Source: Bog-473 sp963755375
GTDB lineage: Bacteria; Actinomycetota; Acidimicrobiia; Acidimicrobiales; RAAP-2
Length of the DNA stretch: 64,000 bases
NCBI GenBank assembly: GCA_963755375.1
Contig: CAVWKG010000016.1
Location: 1,240,001-1,304,000, forward strand
Reading direction: 5' to 3'
Below the pieces are notes generated by a model. It did no database searches. It saw only the letters and a list, made by a program, of their open reading frames with translations, and was not told the origin of the DNA. How positions within the stretch are numbered: position 1 is the stretch's first letter; every line of letters starts with the position of its first letter. Both the position numbers and the translations under genes were made by a program. Shown piece after piece: positions 53,603-61,930 of this stretch.

Positions 53603-54304
53603 GTGTCCGCGGCGCCTCTGGATCATCTCGCGCTGCGGACACTGCTTTTTGCGGTCGTGGCGGCAAGTAGCCCTCTGGCCCTTGCCTCGATACTTGCTGT
53701 GGTCACCAGCACCCGGGGACGGATCAAAGGCGCGGCGTTCGCCATCGGATTCGTCACCGGACAGGCGTTGTTCTTCGTTCTCGCCCTCAGCTTGGGAGCG
53801 GTCACATTCAGCAACAACGAGAACCATCCAACGCTGATTGCCGTCCTCGTCATCGCGTTCGGCGCCGCTCTGCTCCTTACAGCCATGTGGGTACGCCGGC
53901 ACCGGACCAAGCCCACTTGCGTCAGGAGACCGAATCCTCGAACCGAGGCACTTCGTGCTCGCCTCGCGAGCTTGCGACCGCTATCCGCTCTGGCAGTGGG
54001 AGCGGGATTGGGGGTCGGAGGTCCAAAGAGGCTCAGCATCACGATCGCCGTGACTGCGATGATCACCGAGTCCGGCGTGGGCGACGCGGACACCATCGCC
54101 CTTACGCTGCTCTACGTTGGGGTGTCCACCGTTCTCGTATGGGCCGCAGCTCTCTTCTACGTCCTACGGGGACAGCAAGCGGCTGAGTGGCTGACTGGTG
54201 CCCAACACTGGATCGTGCGGCACAAGGAGCCACTCACCTTCTACCCCTCGGCGGTGCTCGGTCTGGTCCTCGTCATCGACGGCGTCGTACAGCTCGTCCG
54301 TTGA
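53603..54304 (+). CDS. GAP/SfLAP-like (sulfolipid-1-addressing) membrane protein
   Basis: A 233-aa membrane protein with six predicted spans: LRTLLFAVVAASSPLALASILAVVTS, AAFAIGFVTGQALFFVLALSLG, PTLIAVLVIAFGAALLLTAMWV, then a cytosolic loop, and three more spans. The S-P-L-A-L start and the G-F-x-x-G second helix fit the Sap/GAP family of actinobacteria, which is tied to moving lipids across the membrane in mycobacteria. First gene after the island's right end. Confidence 0.75.
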   Translation: MSAAPLDHLALRTLLFAVVAASSPLALASILAVVTSTRGRIKGAAFAIGFVTGQALFFVLALSLGAVTFSNNENHPTLIAVLVIAFGAALLLTAMWVRRHRTKPTCVRRPNPRTEALRARLASLRPLSALAVGAGLGVGGPKRLSITIAVTAMITESGVGDADTIALTLLYVGVSTVLVWAAALFYVLRGQQAAEWLTGAQHWIVRHKEPLTFYPSAVLGLVLVIDGVVQLVR

Positions 54305-54335
54305 GCGACCGGTCGGAGCGTCGTCCTGCCCGCGA

Positions 54336-56744
54336 TCACTCTGATAACGCGTGGGCCGCCTGGCCGTGTTGGTGCGCCGTGTGGACATCGAGTTCATCCT
54401 GGTCGGTGAGGTGCGGCGTGATGTCAAACACCACTCGCTTGATCGTTCCAGTGAACGGGAAGGGTTTCTGGTCCTCGTAGGCGCGATCGACGACGCCGCC
54501 ATTGTCACGGCCGATGTCCATGCCCGCATAGCCCGAGAAGCGGATCGGCACCGTAAAGTCCATTCGGCCCTTGCCGATCTGTCGGTCGTTGACACGCAAG
54601 GTCACGTCGCCACCGGTCGCCGGTTTTGCCGCGTCGGCCAAGAACTCCATCCGCACTGTGATCTCGCCGGCAGGCAGGTCCTCCTCGGCGACCTGCGTGT
54701 AGATGAACACACCCATCATCGAATACGTATGGGTCAACTTGCCGTTCTTGACATAGAGCGTGAATCCCCCGAGGTGGTCCGCCTCGGCCACGATGACGCC
54801 TTCTGCACCCCCATCGGGTACGACCAGGTCCGCACTGATGGTGTAGGAGCGGTTGTAGATCCTCGGAATCATGCCGGCAAGAACGTTCTGGACGTCACCT
54901 CGGAACTCGAAGGTCGTATCTTGCGCAATCGGAGGCACCATGCCAAAAAAGGCCGAGAGCGCCGCGAGGAGGGGTAGCACCTTGTAGCGCTCGGCCTCCT
55001 CCCAAAACAGATCCTTCAGCTCCTGCACCTTCTCGGGATGGTCGGCCGCAAGGTCTTTGGCCTGGGAGAAGTCGTCTGGGAGGTAATAGAGCTCGGCTGG
55101 ACCGGCGTCGGGGTCCCAGACGCCCGGCGAATACGGACCGAGGGCGTCGGGCGTGAGGTCCCACGGGATCCGTTCCGTCTTCATGGCCAACCACCAGCCG
55201 TCCTTGTACATGCCTCTGTTTCCTACCGACTCGAAATACTGCTGGGTGCGGTGTTCGGCAGCTGCGCCGTCGATGAACGACGCGCTGAACGAGGAGCCAT
55301 GCATCGGTTCTTGCTCGATGCCATCGACCGTGACGGGCTCGGGAAGCCCGGCAACGTCGAGAATGGTTGGAGCCACGTCGATGACGTGGGTGAATGGGGT
55401 GCGCAGACCGCCAGCATCCTTGATTCGGGTCGGCCAGTGCACTACCAGGGGGTTGCGGGTCCCACCGAGGTGCGAACCCACCTGCTTGCCCCACTGGAAC
55501 GGGGTGGCCCCCGCCCAGGCCCACGCGGCCGAGTAGTGGGGATCCATAGTCGGAGCACCCCACTGCTCCAACCCGCCGTAACGCTCGGCGAGCTGGAGTT
55601 GCATCTCCTCGGTCAATGGAATCCCATTTTGCATCGTGAGCTCGTTGAAGGAACCCGTCGTGCTTCCTTCCATACTGGCCCCGTTGTCGCCCCAGATCCA
55701 GAAAATGAGCGTGTTGTCGAGCTCCCCGAGTTCCTCGATGGCGTCGATGACGCGCCCGACGTTGTAGTCGGCATTCTCAGAGAACCCGGAATAAACCTCC
55801 ATCTGGCGGGCGTAGAAGGCCCTTAGGTTGTCGGGGACGTCGTCCCAGGCCGGAAAGGCCGGGGCACGCGGGGTCAGCTCGGCGTCGGCTGGGATCACCC
55901 CAAGCTCCTTCTGGCGGGCGAACGTCTCCTCGCGCAGCTTGTCCCAGCCTTGGTCGTAGCGGCCTTTGTACTTGTCCGCCCACGAATTGGCCACGTGATG
56001 AGGCGCATGGCTACAACCCGTGGAGAAGTACAAGAAGAAGGGCTTGGCGGCGTCCTGTGCGCGGACGCCATGGAGCCACTCGATGGAGCGATCCGCCATG
56101 GCGTCGGGGAAGTAGTACGGGTCATCCTTGTCGTAGTAGCCCTCCGGAGTGCCGATGACCTTCTGGTTCTCGGCCAGGCAAGGATCCCACTGGCTCGCAC
56201 CCCCACCTAGGAATCCGTAGAAGTAGTCGAAGCCCCAACCGTTGGGCCAACGGTCGAACGGGCCGGCGGGACCCTGTTGCCCGTCGGGTGTGAGATGCCA
56301 TTTTCCGATGATGGCGGTGCTGTACCCATTGTCCCGGAGGATCCGAGGAAGGGGCGCGCAATCACGGGGCAGGTTTGCCGAATAGCCGGGAAAGCCACCC
56401 GCCAACTCCCCGATGGAGCCGAAGCCCACTGCGTGGCTGTTCCGTCCGGTCAGCAGCGCCACGCGGGTCGGTGAGCACAGCGCCGTCACATGGAAACGGT
56501 TGTAGCGAAGACCGTTGCCTGCCACGCGGGTCAGGTTGGGCGTCTGAATCGGTCCGCCGAACGTGCTCGGATTCCCAAACCCCGCGTCGTCGATCAGGAC
56601 GACCAGGACGTTGGGGGCACCCGCGGGAGGTACTGGGTGCCCGATCAGGTTCCAGTCGGCTTGCGACCCGTCCAGTGTCTTTCCTATCGTCCCCGCAAAA
56701 GCCGGCCGGCGAATCGGGAGCCGGGTGCGGTCGAGCTCGCTCAT
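54336..56744 (-). CDS. Arylsulfatase
   Basis: An 802-aa formylglycine sulfatase. VLVVLIDDAGFGNPSTFGGPIQTPNLTRVA holds the metal Asp pair; Cys90 in CSPTRVALLTGR is the residue changed to formylglycine; GKWHLTPDG and FWIWGDNGASMEGS are further active-site parts. The C-terminal 200 residues form a beta-sandwich (FTLYVKNGKLTHTYSMMG). No signal peptide. It removes sulfate from aryl or alkyl sulfates. It lies outside the island yet does the same chemistry as the sulfatase inside. Confidence 0.93.
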   Translation of the reverse strand: MSELDRTRLPIRRPAFAGTIGKTLDGSQADWNLIGHPVPPAGAPNVLVVLIDDAGFGNPSTFGGPIQTPNLTRVAGNGLRYNRFHVTALCSPTRVALLTGRNSHAVGFGSIGELAGGFPGYSANLPRDCAPLPRILRDNGYSTAIIGKWHLTPDGQQGPAGPFDRWPNGWGFDYFYGFLGGGASQWDPCLAENQKVIGTPEGYYDKDDPYYFPDAMADRSIEWLHGVRAQDAAKPFFLYFSTGCSHAPHHVANSWADKYKGRYDQGWDKLREETFARQKELGVIPADAELTPRAPAFPAWDDVPDNLRAFYARQMEVYSGFSENADYNVGRVIDAIEELGELDNTLIFWIWGDNGASMEGSTTGSFNELTMQNGIPLTEEMQLQLAERYGGLEQWGAPTMDPHYSAAWAWAGATPFQWGKQVGSHLGGTRNPLVVHWPTRIKDAGGLRTPFTHVIDVAPTILDVAGLPEPVTVDGIEQEPMHGSSFSASFIDGAAAEHRTQQYFESVGNRGMYKDGWWLAMKTERIPWDLTPDALGPYSPGVWDPDAGPAELYYLPDDFSQAKDLAADHPEKVQELKDLFWEEAERYKVLPLLAALSAFFGMVPPIAQDTTFEFRGDVQNVLAGMIPRIYNRSYTISADLVVPDGGAEGVIVAEADHLGGFTLYVKNGKLTHTYSMMGVFIYTQVAEEDLPAGEITVRMEFLADAAKPATGGDVTLRVNDRQIGKGRMDFTVPIRFSGYAGMDIGRDNGGVVDRAYEDQKPFPFTGTIKRVVFDITPHLTDQDELDVHTAHQHGQAAHALSE

Positions 56745-56943
56745 GGTTACTCTCCTCTCCTATGGGGCAATCGCCCCGAAATAGCGGTGATAACGACCAA
56801 ATCGGTGTCGGCCCAGGCCTGGTAAGCGCCTATGGCGGGCCGTGATCGCCGACGCTCAGGTATGGAGCGCCGACCGTCCATCCACGACGACGTGCGTTGT
56901 CGCTCGCCGGGTTGCGGCCGAGTAATGGGTGACGTGAGCGGAA

Positions 56944-57936
56944 TCATTGAAGTCCGCCTTGACTCGACACGGCACCCTCTTCCGGTTCGACTTGCATCGT
57001 CAGTTCGTCGAGCGCGGTGTTGAGCTCTCGGACTCGATCTCGCCGCGCCTCGTCAGCCTGAGCGAGTTCGTCGGCCGTGGGTGACTTCTCACGTGAACGC
57101 AGGAGTCGATCAGCCTCGCTGGCGAACATCAAACCACGTAGGGCGGCCGCCGACGAGGAGGCAGCACGTCGGGTTGCGTCATCAGAGGCGCTCGTTACAA
57201 GGCCGTCCAATGCTTGGGCGGCAGTCTCGATTTGAGTCCTCACTGCCTCTCGTCGCTCCGGCTCAGCATCTGTCCCATCACCAATCAGGAGGTCTCGGGC
57301 GACCATCGCTTGCTGCAGTGCCGGTCCGGCGACCCGTCTCCATGTCGCCAGAGCTGCTCGGCGAGACCGTGCACGAAGGAGCAAGACCACGCCAACGATC
57401 AGGCCGGCAGCGAGGACGATTCCGACCACGATCCAGCCCCAGGGTGTCGATGACGTCGAGCCGCCCGACGGTGTTGCGGCCGCAATCGTGCTCGAGGTCG
57501 ATTCTGCGCTCGAGGTCGTCGTGGGCGGGACCGTCGTCGGTGTCTCGGTGGTGGGGGTGGTTGTGGGCGGGACCGTCGTCGGTGCCTCGGTGGTGGGGGT
57601 GGTTGTGGGCGGGGCCGTCGTCGGTGCCTCGGTGGTGGGGGTGGTCGTGGGCGGGGCCGACGTCGCGGGGGCCTCGGTGGTGGGGGTGGTCGTCGACGGA
57701 AGCGCCACAGAGGGTTTGCTGGTCGGGGTTGACGGCGATCCAGTGGTCGTACTGGGTCTGGTTGCCGGTGGGTTTGTCGAACCCGAACCTCCACATGCGC
57801 TCAGCGTCACCGCAACAACCCCGGCGAGGAAGAAGGCAAGCGCGTAGCGGTGCTTGGATGACCACGGCGCGAGCCGACGAGTCCATGACCGCCGACGTAC
57901 GACGGCACGACCATGACAGGTTTCTTGCGCCATCAT
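56944..57936 (-). CDS. Thr/Pro-repeat lipoprotein with a second membrane span
   Basis: A 330-aa surface protein. Lipoprotein-like signal HRYALAFFLAGVVAVTLSACG at about 29-49; a stalk of Thr/Pro repeats (14-residue unit APPTTTPTTEAPTT, three to four copies); a second hydrophobic helix WGWIVVGIVLAAGLIVGVVLLL followed by Arg; and an alpha-helical C-terminal domain rich in Ala and Arg. Lipid anchor or first helix and the second helix would hold the stalk outside and the helical domain inside. Function unknown. Confidence 0.7.
   Translation of the reverse strand: MMAQETCHGRAVVRRRSWTRRLAPWSSKHRYALAFFLAGVVAVTLSACGGSGSTNPPATRPSTTTGSPSTPTSKPSVALPSTTTPTTEAPATSAPPTTTPTTEAPTTAPPTTTPTTEAPTTVPPTTTPTTETPTTVPPTTTSSAESTSSTIAAATPSGGSTSSTPWGWIVVGIVLAAGLIVGVVLLLRARSRRAALATWRRVAGPALQQAMVARDLLIGDGTDAEPERREAVRTQIETAAQALDGLVTSASDDATRRAASSSAAALRGLMFASEADRLLRSREKSPTADELAQADEARRDRVRELNTALDELTMQVEPEEGAVSSQGGLQ
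57530..57690. repeat. 42-bp tandem repeat inside the Thr/Pro stalk
   Basis: Imperfect 42-bp units encoding PPTTTPTTEAPTT plus Ala or Val. A length-variable coding repeat. Confidence 0.75.
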
Positions 57937-58021
57937 TCAACGGTCGGATCGCATCGTCACGAGCCGGCGCAACAGCTTTCTCCCGAAACGCACGGCAAGG
58001 CCGAGCGAGACGATGATGCAG

Positions 58022-58243
58022 TCATTGACCGTCTGCGGGACGGGCGATGATGTAGATCAGGGCCCCCAAGATGGGCAAGAAGAGAATCAGAATGGTCCAA
58101 CCGGCCTTCGCCCAACCGGAATGATCGTGACGGCGGAAGTTGTCGATGAAGCACCAGATGATGAAGAAGATCATCAGGAATATGCCGGCGAAAATGAGCA
58201 TCGTCCAGAAGAGGCTCAGGAGTGGGTAGGTGTAGGCAATCAT
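58022..58243 (-). CDS. Small PLDc_N-domain membrane protein
   Basis: A 73-aa protein with two membrane spans (LFWTMLIFAGIFLMIFFIIWCFID and GWTILILFLPILGALIYIIARP), the phospholipase-D-nuclease N-terminal domain alone. It is 60% alike by eye to the first half of the protein at 63498. Both have a palindrome ATCACCC/GGGTGAT about 70 bases before the start. Probably a stress-related membrane protein; the true role is unknown. Confidence 0.8.
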   Translation of the reverse strand: MIAYTYPLLSLFWTMLIFAGIFLMIFFIIWCFIDNFRRHDHSGWAKAGWTILILFLPILGALIYIIARPADGQ

Positions 58244-58312
58244 GATCTCCTCCGTTGAGACCAGACGGTCTGGGTCCCAGGTTTGAGTATCGCAATAGGA
58301 GGATCACCCGTC

Positions 58313-58332
58313 ATCACCCTGGTTGGGGTGAT
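58313..58332. promoter_or_regulatory. Palindrome upstream of the PLDc_N gene
   Basis: ATCACCC-N6-GGGTGAT, 70 bases before the start codon at 58243; a further half-site ATCACCC lies 10 bases to the left. The same type of site is at 63961. Confidence 0.6.
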
Positions 58333-58365
58333 CTTGTCGCAATCCGAGCAATTTTCTGCCTGTCA

Positions 58366-58563
58366 TTAGGCGACAGGGAGCGCCACGCCCAGACCACATC
58401 CGGCCGGAATCCGAGCCGCGACGTCACAGGTGAACCGAACCCCAGTCGTGACCGACGGCGATGCAACAACCTTTCCCAGTGCCTCTACGAACCTGACGAT
58501 GCCACCGGCCAAGTGGAGCAGCGAATACTCCCGGATGTCGTCGCGGGTATCGGCGCATATCAA
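58366..58563 (-). CDS. Possible 65-aa protein
   Basis: Open frame from TTG 58563, 44 bases after the YihY gene: DDIREYSLLHLAGGIVRFVEALG, VTTGVRFTCDVAARIPAGCGLGVALPVA. The composition is protein-like and mildly hydrophobic with two Cys. The ribosome-binding site is weak. No family is recognised. Confidence 0.33.
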   Translation of the reverse strand: MICADTRDDIREYSLLHLAGGIVRFVEALGKVVASPSVTTGVRFTCDVAARIPAGCGLGVALPVA

Positions 58564-58606
58564 TGGCTTTTGATCTCTTTCGAATCAACGAACCGATGAG
58601 AAACGC

Positions 58607-59542
58607 TCACGGATGCGTCTCGGTCGCTCCAGCTTCCTCGATGGGACCCACTTGGCCCTCCGTTTTTCGGGCCGACGATCGCACGAGCCAGCGGAAGGCC
58701 CTGGAGAAGGATAGATCTCGTTCTCGCCAGACAAGCCCGACCACTGCTCCCAGAATTATGACGACACCGATGGCGATCAGCCAGGACATGAGAGCGAACA
58801 CAACGCCAATCGGGCCGTACTTTTTGTCGTCCGAAATGACAGTTCCCGAGAAGATAAACGAGAACACCACCTCCATTCCCACCCAGAAGAGCGCGGTTGC
58901 CACCGCAGACGGCAAGAGGGGACGCCACGAGACCCGCGCTGAGAGCAGGAACCACATCGTGCCCCACCAAAAGAGAGTGAGGCCAAAGAATCCCAAGATG
59001 GCAACCAACCATAGACCAACCGCGTCGTTCAACCATGGCCCGGCTACTGCCGCAAGGGAGACCCAACCAACCGTCACTGCCAGCCAGACGAAACGGCGGA
59101 AGATGTCTTTGAAACCTCCGGCGTCCAATTCGAAAGACCGCTCGTAGAGATCTTGCACCGCTGACGCCGCCGCGATCCCGCCGAGAAGAAAGAATAGGTA
59201 GGCGGTACCAGTCACTGCATTCGAAGTCGCTGAGGACGAGGTGAAGAGGGCGCTGACGTCGCTGGCTGCCTGTTGGTTCAAGCCAAGGTGTCGAACCAGG
59301 CCCGTGACTGCCGATTGCCCGGCCAGTGCGTTCGCCACAATCATGAAGGGGAAGAAGCACAACAGGAGTACCGCAGCAAAGAGCATTCCCTTGTTGATGA
59401 AGTCCAGGGCGTTGAGTCGACTCCACAGGTGCTCCGCCGAGGACCCCGTGTAGGTGTCATCGAGCGACCTCAGGCCGCGCCGAAGCCTTTTTGGAAGCCA
59501 GATGTGGTCAAACCACGCGTCGGATTCGTCGGTTGGCGTCAT
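58607..59542 (-). CDS. YihY/BrkB-family membrane protein
   Basis: A 311-aa protein with six membrane spans in the YihY/virulence factor BrkB pattern: FINKGMLFAAVLLLCFFPFMIVANALAG, AYLFFLLGGIAAASAVQDLYERSFEL, WLAVTVGWVSLAAVAGPWL, and a last span VVFALMSWLIAIGVVIILGAVVGLVW. Earlier names as ribonuclease BN were wrong; the transport role is still unclear. Followed by channel genes on the same strand. Confidence 0.85.
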   Translation of the reverse strand: MTPTDESDAWFDHIWLPKRLRRGLRSLDDTYTGSSAEHLWSRLNALDFINKGMLFAAVLLLCFFPFMIVANALAGQSAVTGLVRHLGLNQQAASDVSALFTSSSATSNAVTGTAYLFFLLGGIAAASAVQDLYERSFELDAGGFKDIFRRFVWLAVTVGWVSLAAVAGPWLNDAVGLWLVAILGFFGLTLFWWGTMWFLLSARVSWRPLLPSAVATALFWVGMEVVFSFIFSGTVISDDKKYGPIGVVFALMSWLIAIGVVIILGAVVGLVWRERDLSFSRAFRWLVRSSARKTEGQVGPIEEAGATETHP

Positions 59543-59629
59543 GCTCTTCGGGTGGCATCATCAAAGGGCCTAGCGAGACCGGCGGCAGACGTGGTTCGTC
59601 GATCGATGGACATCAGCGTCACGCGTTCC

Positions 59630-60376
59630 TCACGAGTCACCATCACCAGGAAGCTCCTCGCGACCGACCGAGTCCGAGCCCTCGGCACCCTGGAGACGCC
59701 TCCTCGCCGGTCGGTACAGGTTGATGATCCCGGCCACAGCCGTGACCAAGAACAGCTGGCCGATGAGCATTTCTGCCAACGCGAAACTCTGGCCCGGATT
59801 TTCTGCCGGGACGAGGTTTCCATAGCCCGTCGTCGTGAGCGTCGTGAAGGAGAAGAAGAGGTCCTGAGCAAAGGTCCCGTCGCCCTGAGCGCCGAAGAAG
59901 GCCGTTCCTTCGTTGGCTCCGGCGGCGCGATAGACGAACGCGAAGAACATCCCGATCAGGAGATAGGCCGCAACCGCACCCAAGATAGTCTCCAGATCGA
60001 TAACCGTCCTCCGCACGAGGTGACGGATCACGGCGACGGGCGCAATCAAATAGAGCAGGCTGCTGATCGCAGGCAGGAATCGGGAGGCGGTGTCGTGGTG
60101 GAGGAACAGGGCGATGATGGCCGCCACAATCGCGACGAGGAGGCTGACGGCGGCAACCACTCGGATCGGGTGAGCCGCTCGGGAAATCCGGAGGATGATG
60201 GAAACGGTGGCGATCTGCACGACGATGACGAGCGATGGCCCCCAAGACGTCGTCAGATTGATTGTGAGTATGTACGTGATGAAGATGAGGACCAACACAC
60301 CGCCATAGCTGTCGAATTCAAGGACAGACTTGAGCGTCGGGAGCCGGAATGAGCCGGTGACGATTGAGGGAGTCAC
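59630..60376 (-). CDS. Two-pore-helix potassium-channel-type protein
   Basis: About 248 aa. Four to five hydrophobic helices, then a pore helix and the selectivity filter TTTGYGNLVPAENPGQ, the K+ channel signature, and a final inner helix MLIGQLFLVTAVAGIINLY. Likely conducts K+ across the cytoplasmic membrane. GTG 60376 begins just before the first conserved strand; an ATG at 60496 would overlap the chloride channel gene by 53 bases and add an unlikely N terminus. Confidence 0.8.
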   Translation of the reverse strand: MTPSIVTGSFRLPTLKSVLEFDSYGGVLVLIFITYILTINLTTSWGPSLVIVVQIATVSIILRISRAAHPIRVVAAVSLLVAIVAAIIALFLHHDTASRFLPAISSLLYLIAPVAVIRHLVRRTVIDLETILGAVAAYLLIGMFFAFVYRAAGANEGTAFFGAQGDGTFAQDLFFSFTTLTTTGYGNLVPAENPGQSFALAEMLIGQLFLVTAVAGIINLYRPARRRLQGAEGSDSVGREELPGDGDS

Positions 60377-60443
60377 CGGTCGGCTTCTCGGGCATGGCTC
60401 AACCGGTAGGGTCGGGAGCGAACGGGTTGTTGCGATGACACAA

Positions 60444-61847
60444 TCATGAGTGGGGTTCGTCCGTTGAGACTCTGGGTGTTGCGCGGTGACCGTCATCGCT
60501 CGGTGCGTCAGCCAGGGGAGCTGTCGGCTGTTCCGAGAGGCGAGCTGCCGAAAGGGCTAACACGACCAGATAGGCGACCACAACCGCCACGATGATGAGC
60601 GGGGTCGTGGAGGCTCCCGCCTGGGAGACAACCAAGGCGATGATGATCGAAGCCAGGGGAAGTCGGAGGATCGAGACCGTTCCCGCGCCCATGAGAGCAG
60701 CCACCGCGGGCCTTTCGGAGAATCCCGGCAGGTGGGCGCACAGCAGTCCGGCAACGATGCCGAGGAACATGGCCGGAAACGTGGGCCCGCCCCGGGCACT
60801 TCCCAGCGAGACACCGTAGGCGAGGCCTTTGAAGATCAGAAACAGTACAAAGGCGCTCTGGGAAAAGCTGGCGGCCTGGTTGACCACCGCACCCATCGTG
60901 TCCTGGCCCGAAAAGAGGACCAAGTCCTCTGGTTTGCCGCTGAAGTGCCCGAAAGCAATCGCCAACACTCCGACAGCGAGGGCGGCGAGCGGGACAATCA
61001 CGAACGGTCGACGTGAGGTCGCCGCGTTGACCACCAACCCGATCCGCGCAATGGCGAAGACGCCCACTGCAACGGCAGCAGCGAGCACGATCGTCCACCC
61101 GAAAGCGGAGAGCGTGGGAGCATGGTATTTGGGCAGTGCGAGGGGGGCGATGGCGTAGGCACTAGAGCTCAGGCCGGTCAACGAGCCCATGCCGATGAAA
61201 ACGAGAGAGCCGATACCGGCCGCCAACAATCCCGGTAACAGGATGACGGGAAGGGTCGCTCCCCCCAATCCGGCCGCCTCGATTATGATCACGGCCCCGA
61301 CGATGGGGGAGCCAAAGAGGGACGACATGGCGGCGAAGCTTGCTGCGCCGGCAATCAAGGCGAGGACCTGATCCGGAGCGTCTTTCCTTGCTGATCGCAC
61401 GGCGAGGATCCCAAGGCCACCGGCAATCGCGATCAGAGGAGCCTCGGGACCGAGGACCATCCCGAAGCCAATGGAGGCGAGCGAGGCGAGCAGAACGCCC
61501 GGAAGTTCGATGGGCTGCGTGGGAGGTCCGGACTTGAGTCCTTCGGCGGGTTTGTGGCCGCCGCTTCCGGGCATCCGAGCCAAGGCGAAGGCGATCGGCA
61601 CCGATGCAACGGCCAGGACGGGCAACGGCCACCACGTTGGTACGGGTGACAAACTGAGCCCGCTCGGAAGGTCTTTGTAGAGCCATTGCTGGAGGTAGTG
61701 GATCAACTCGAGATAGCCCCACGAGGCCAGTGACACCACAACGCCGATCACTGCCGCCAAAACGAGCAGCACCCGGTAGTCCTTGCTCCGCAACAAGGAG
61801 TCAGGTTCGGGTGGTGAAGTGTTGTCTGCTGAGGCGTGATCTTCCAT
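60444..61847 (-). CDS. ClC-family chloride channel/transporter
   Basis: About 467 aa with many helices. Family motifs: the selectivity region ARMPGSGGHKPAEGL (GSGIP-like), GFGMVLGPEAPLIAIAGGLG (GxEGP-like, with the gating Glu), SSLFGSPIVGAVIIIEAAG, and SLGSARGGPTFPAMFLG (GxFxP-like). It moves Cl- or exchanges it for protons. ATG 61847 was preferred to an earlier one at 61883. Same strand as the K+ pore, 67 bases apart. Confidence 0.88.
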   Translation of the reverse strand: MEDHASADNTSPPEPDSLLRSKDYRVLLVLAAVIGVVVSLASWGYLELIHYLQQWLYKDLPSGLSLSPVPTWWPLPVLAVASVPIAFALARMPGSGGHKPAEGLKSGPPTQPIELPGVLLASLASIGFGMVLGPEAPLIAIAGGLGILAVRSARKDAPDQVLALIAGAASFAAMSSLFGSPIVGAVIIIEAAGLGGATLPVILLPGLLAAGIGSLVFIGMGSLTGLSSSAYAIAPLALPKYHAPTLSAFGWTIVLAAAVAVGVFAIARIGLVVNAATSRRPFVIVPLAALAVGVLAIAFGHFSGKPEDLVLFSGQDTMGAVVNQAASFSQSAFVLFLIFKGLAYGVSLGSARGGPTFPAMFLGIVAGLLCAHLPGFSERPAVAALMGAGTVSILRLPLASIIIALVVSQAGASTTPLIIVAVVVAYLVVLALSAARLSEQPTAPLADAPSDDGHRATPRVSTDEPHS

Positions 61848-61930
61848 CAGCCGGGATCCGTGTTCCCCGCGGTGCCGTGCCATCTCTGTTTCGACCGACC
61901 GCGCTGTACCAGGGGGCCGCGTGCACTCAT

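Noticed and set aside
57530..57690. Regular 42-bp repeats considered as a CRISPR array
   Set aside because: The units follow each other without spacers and encode Thr/Pro repeats in frame in a lipoprotein gene.
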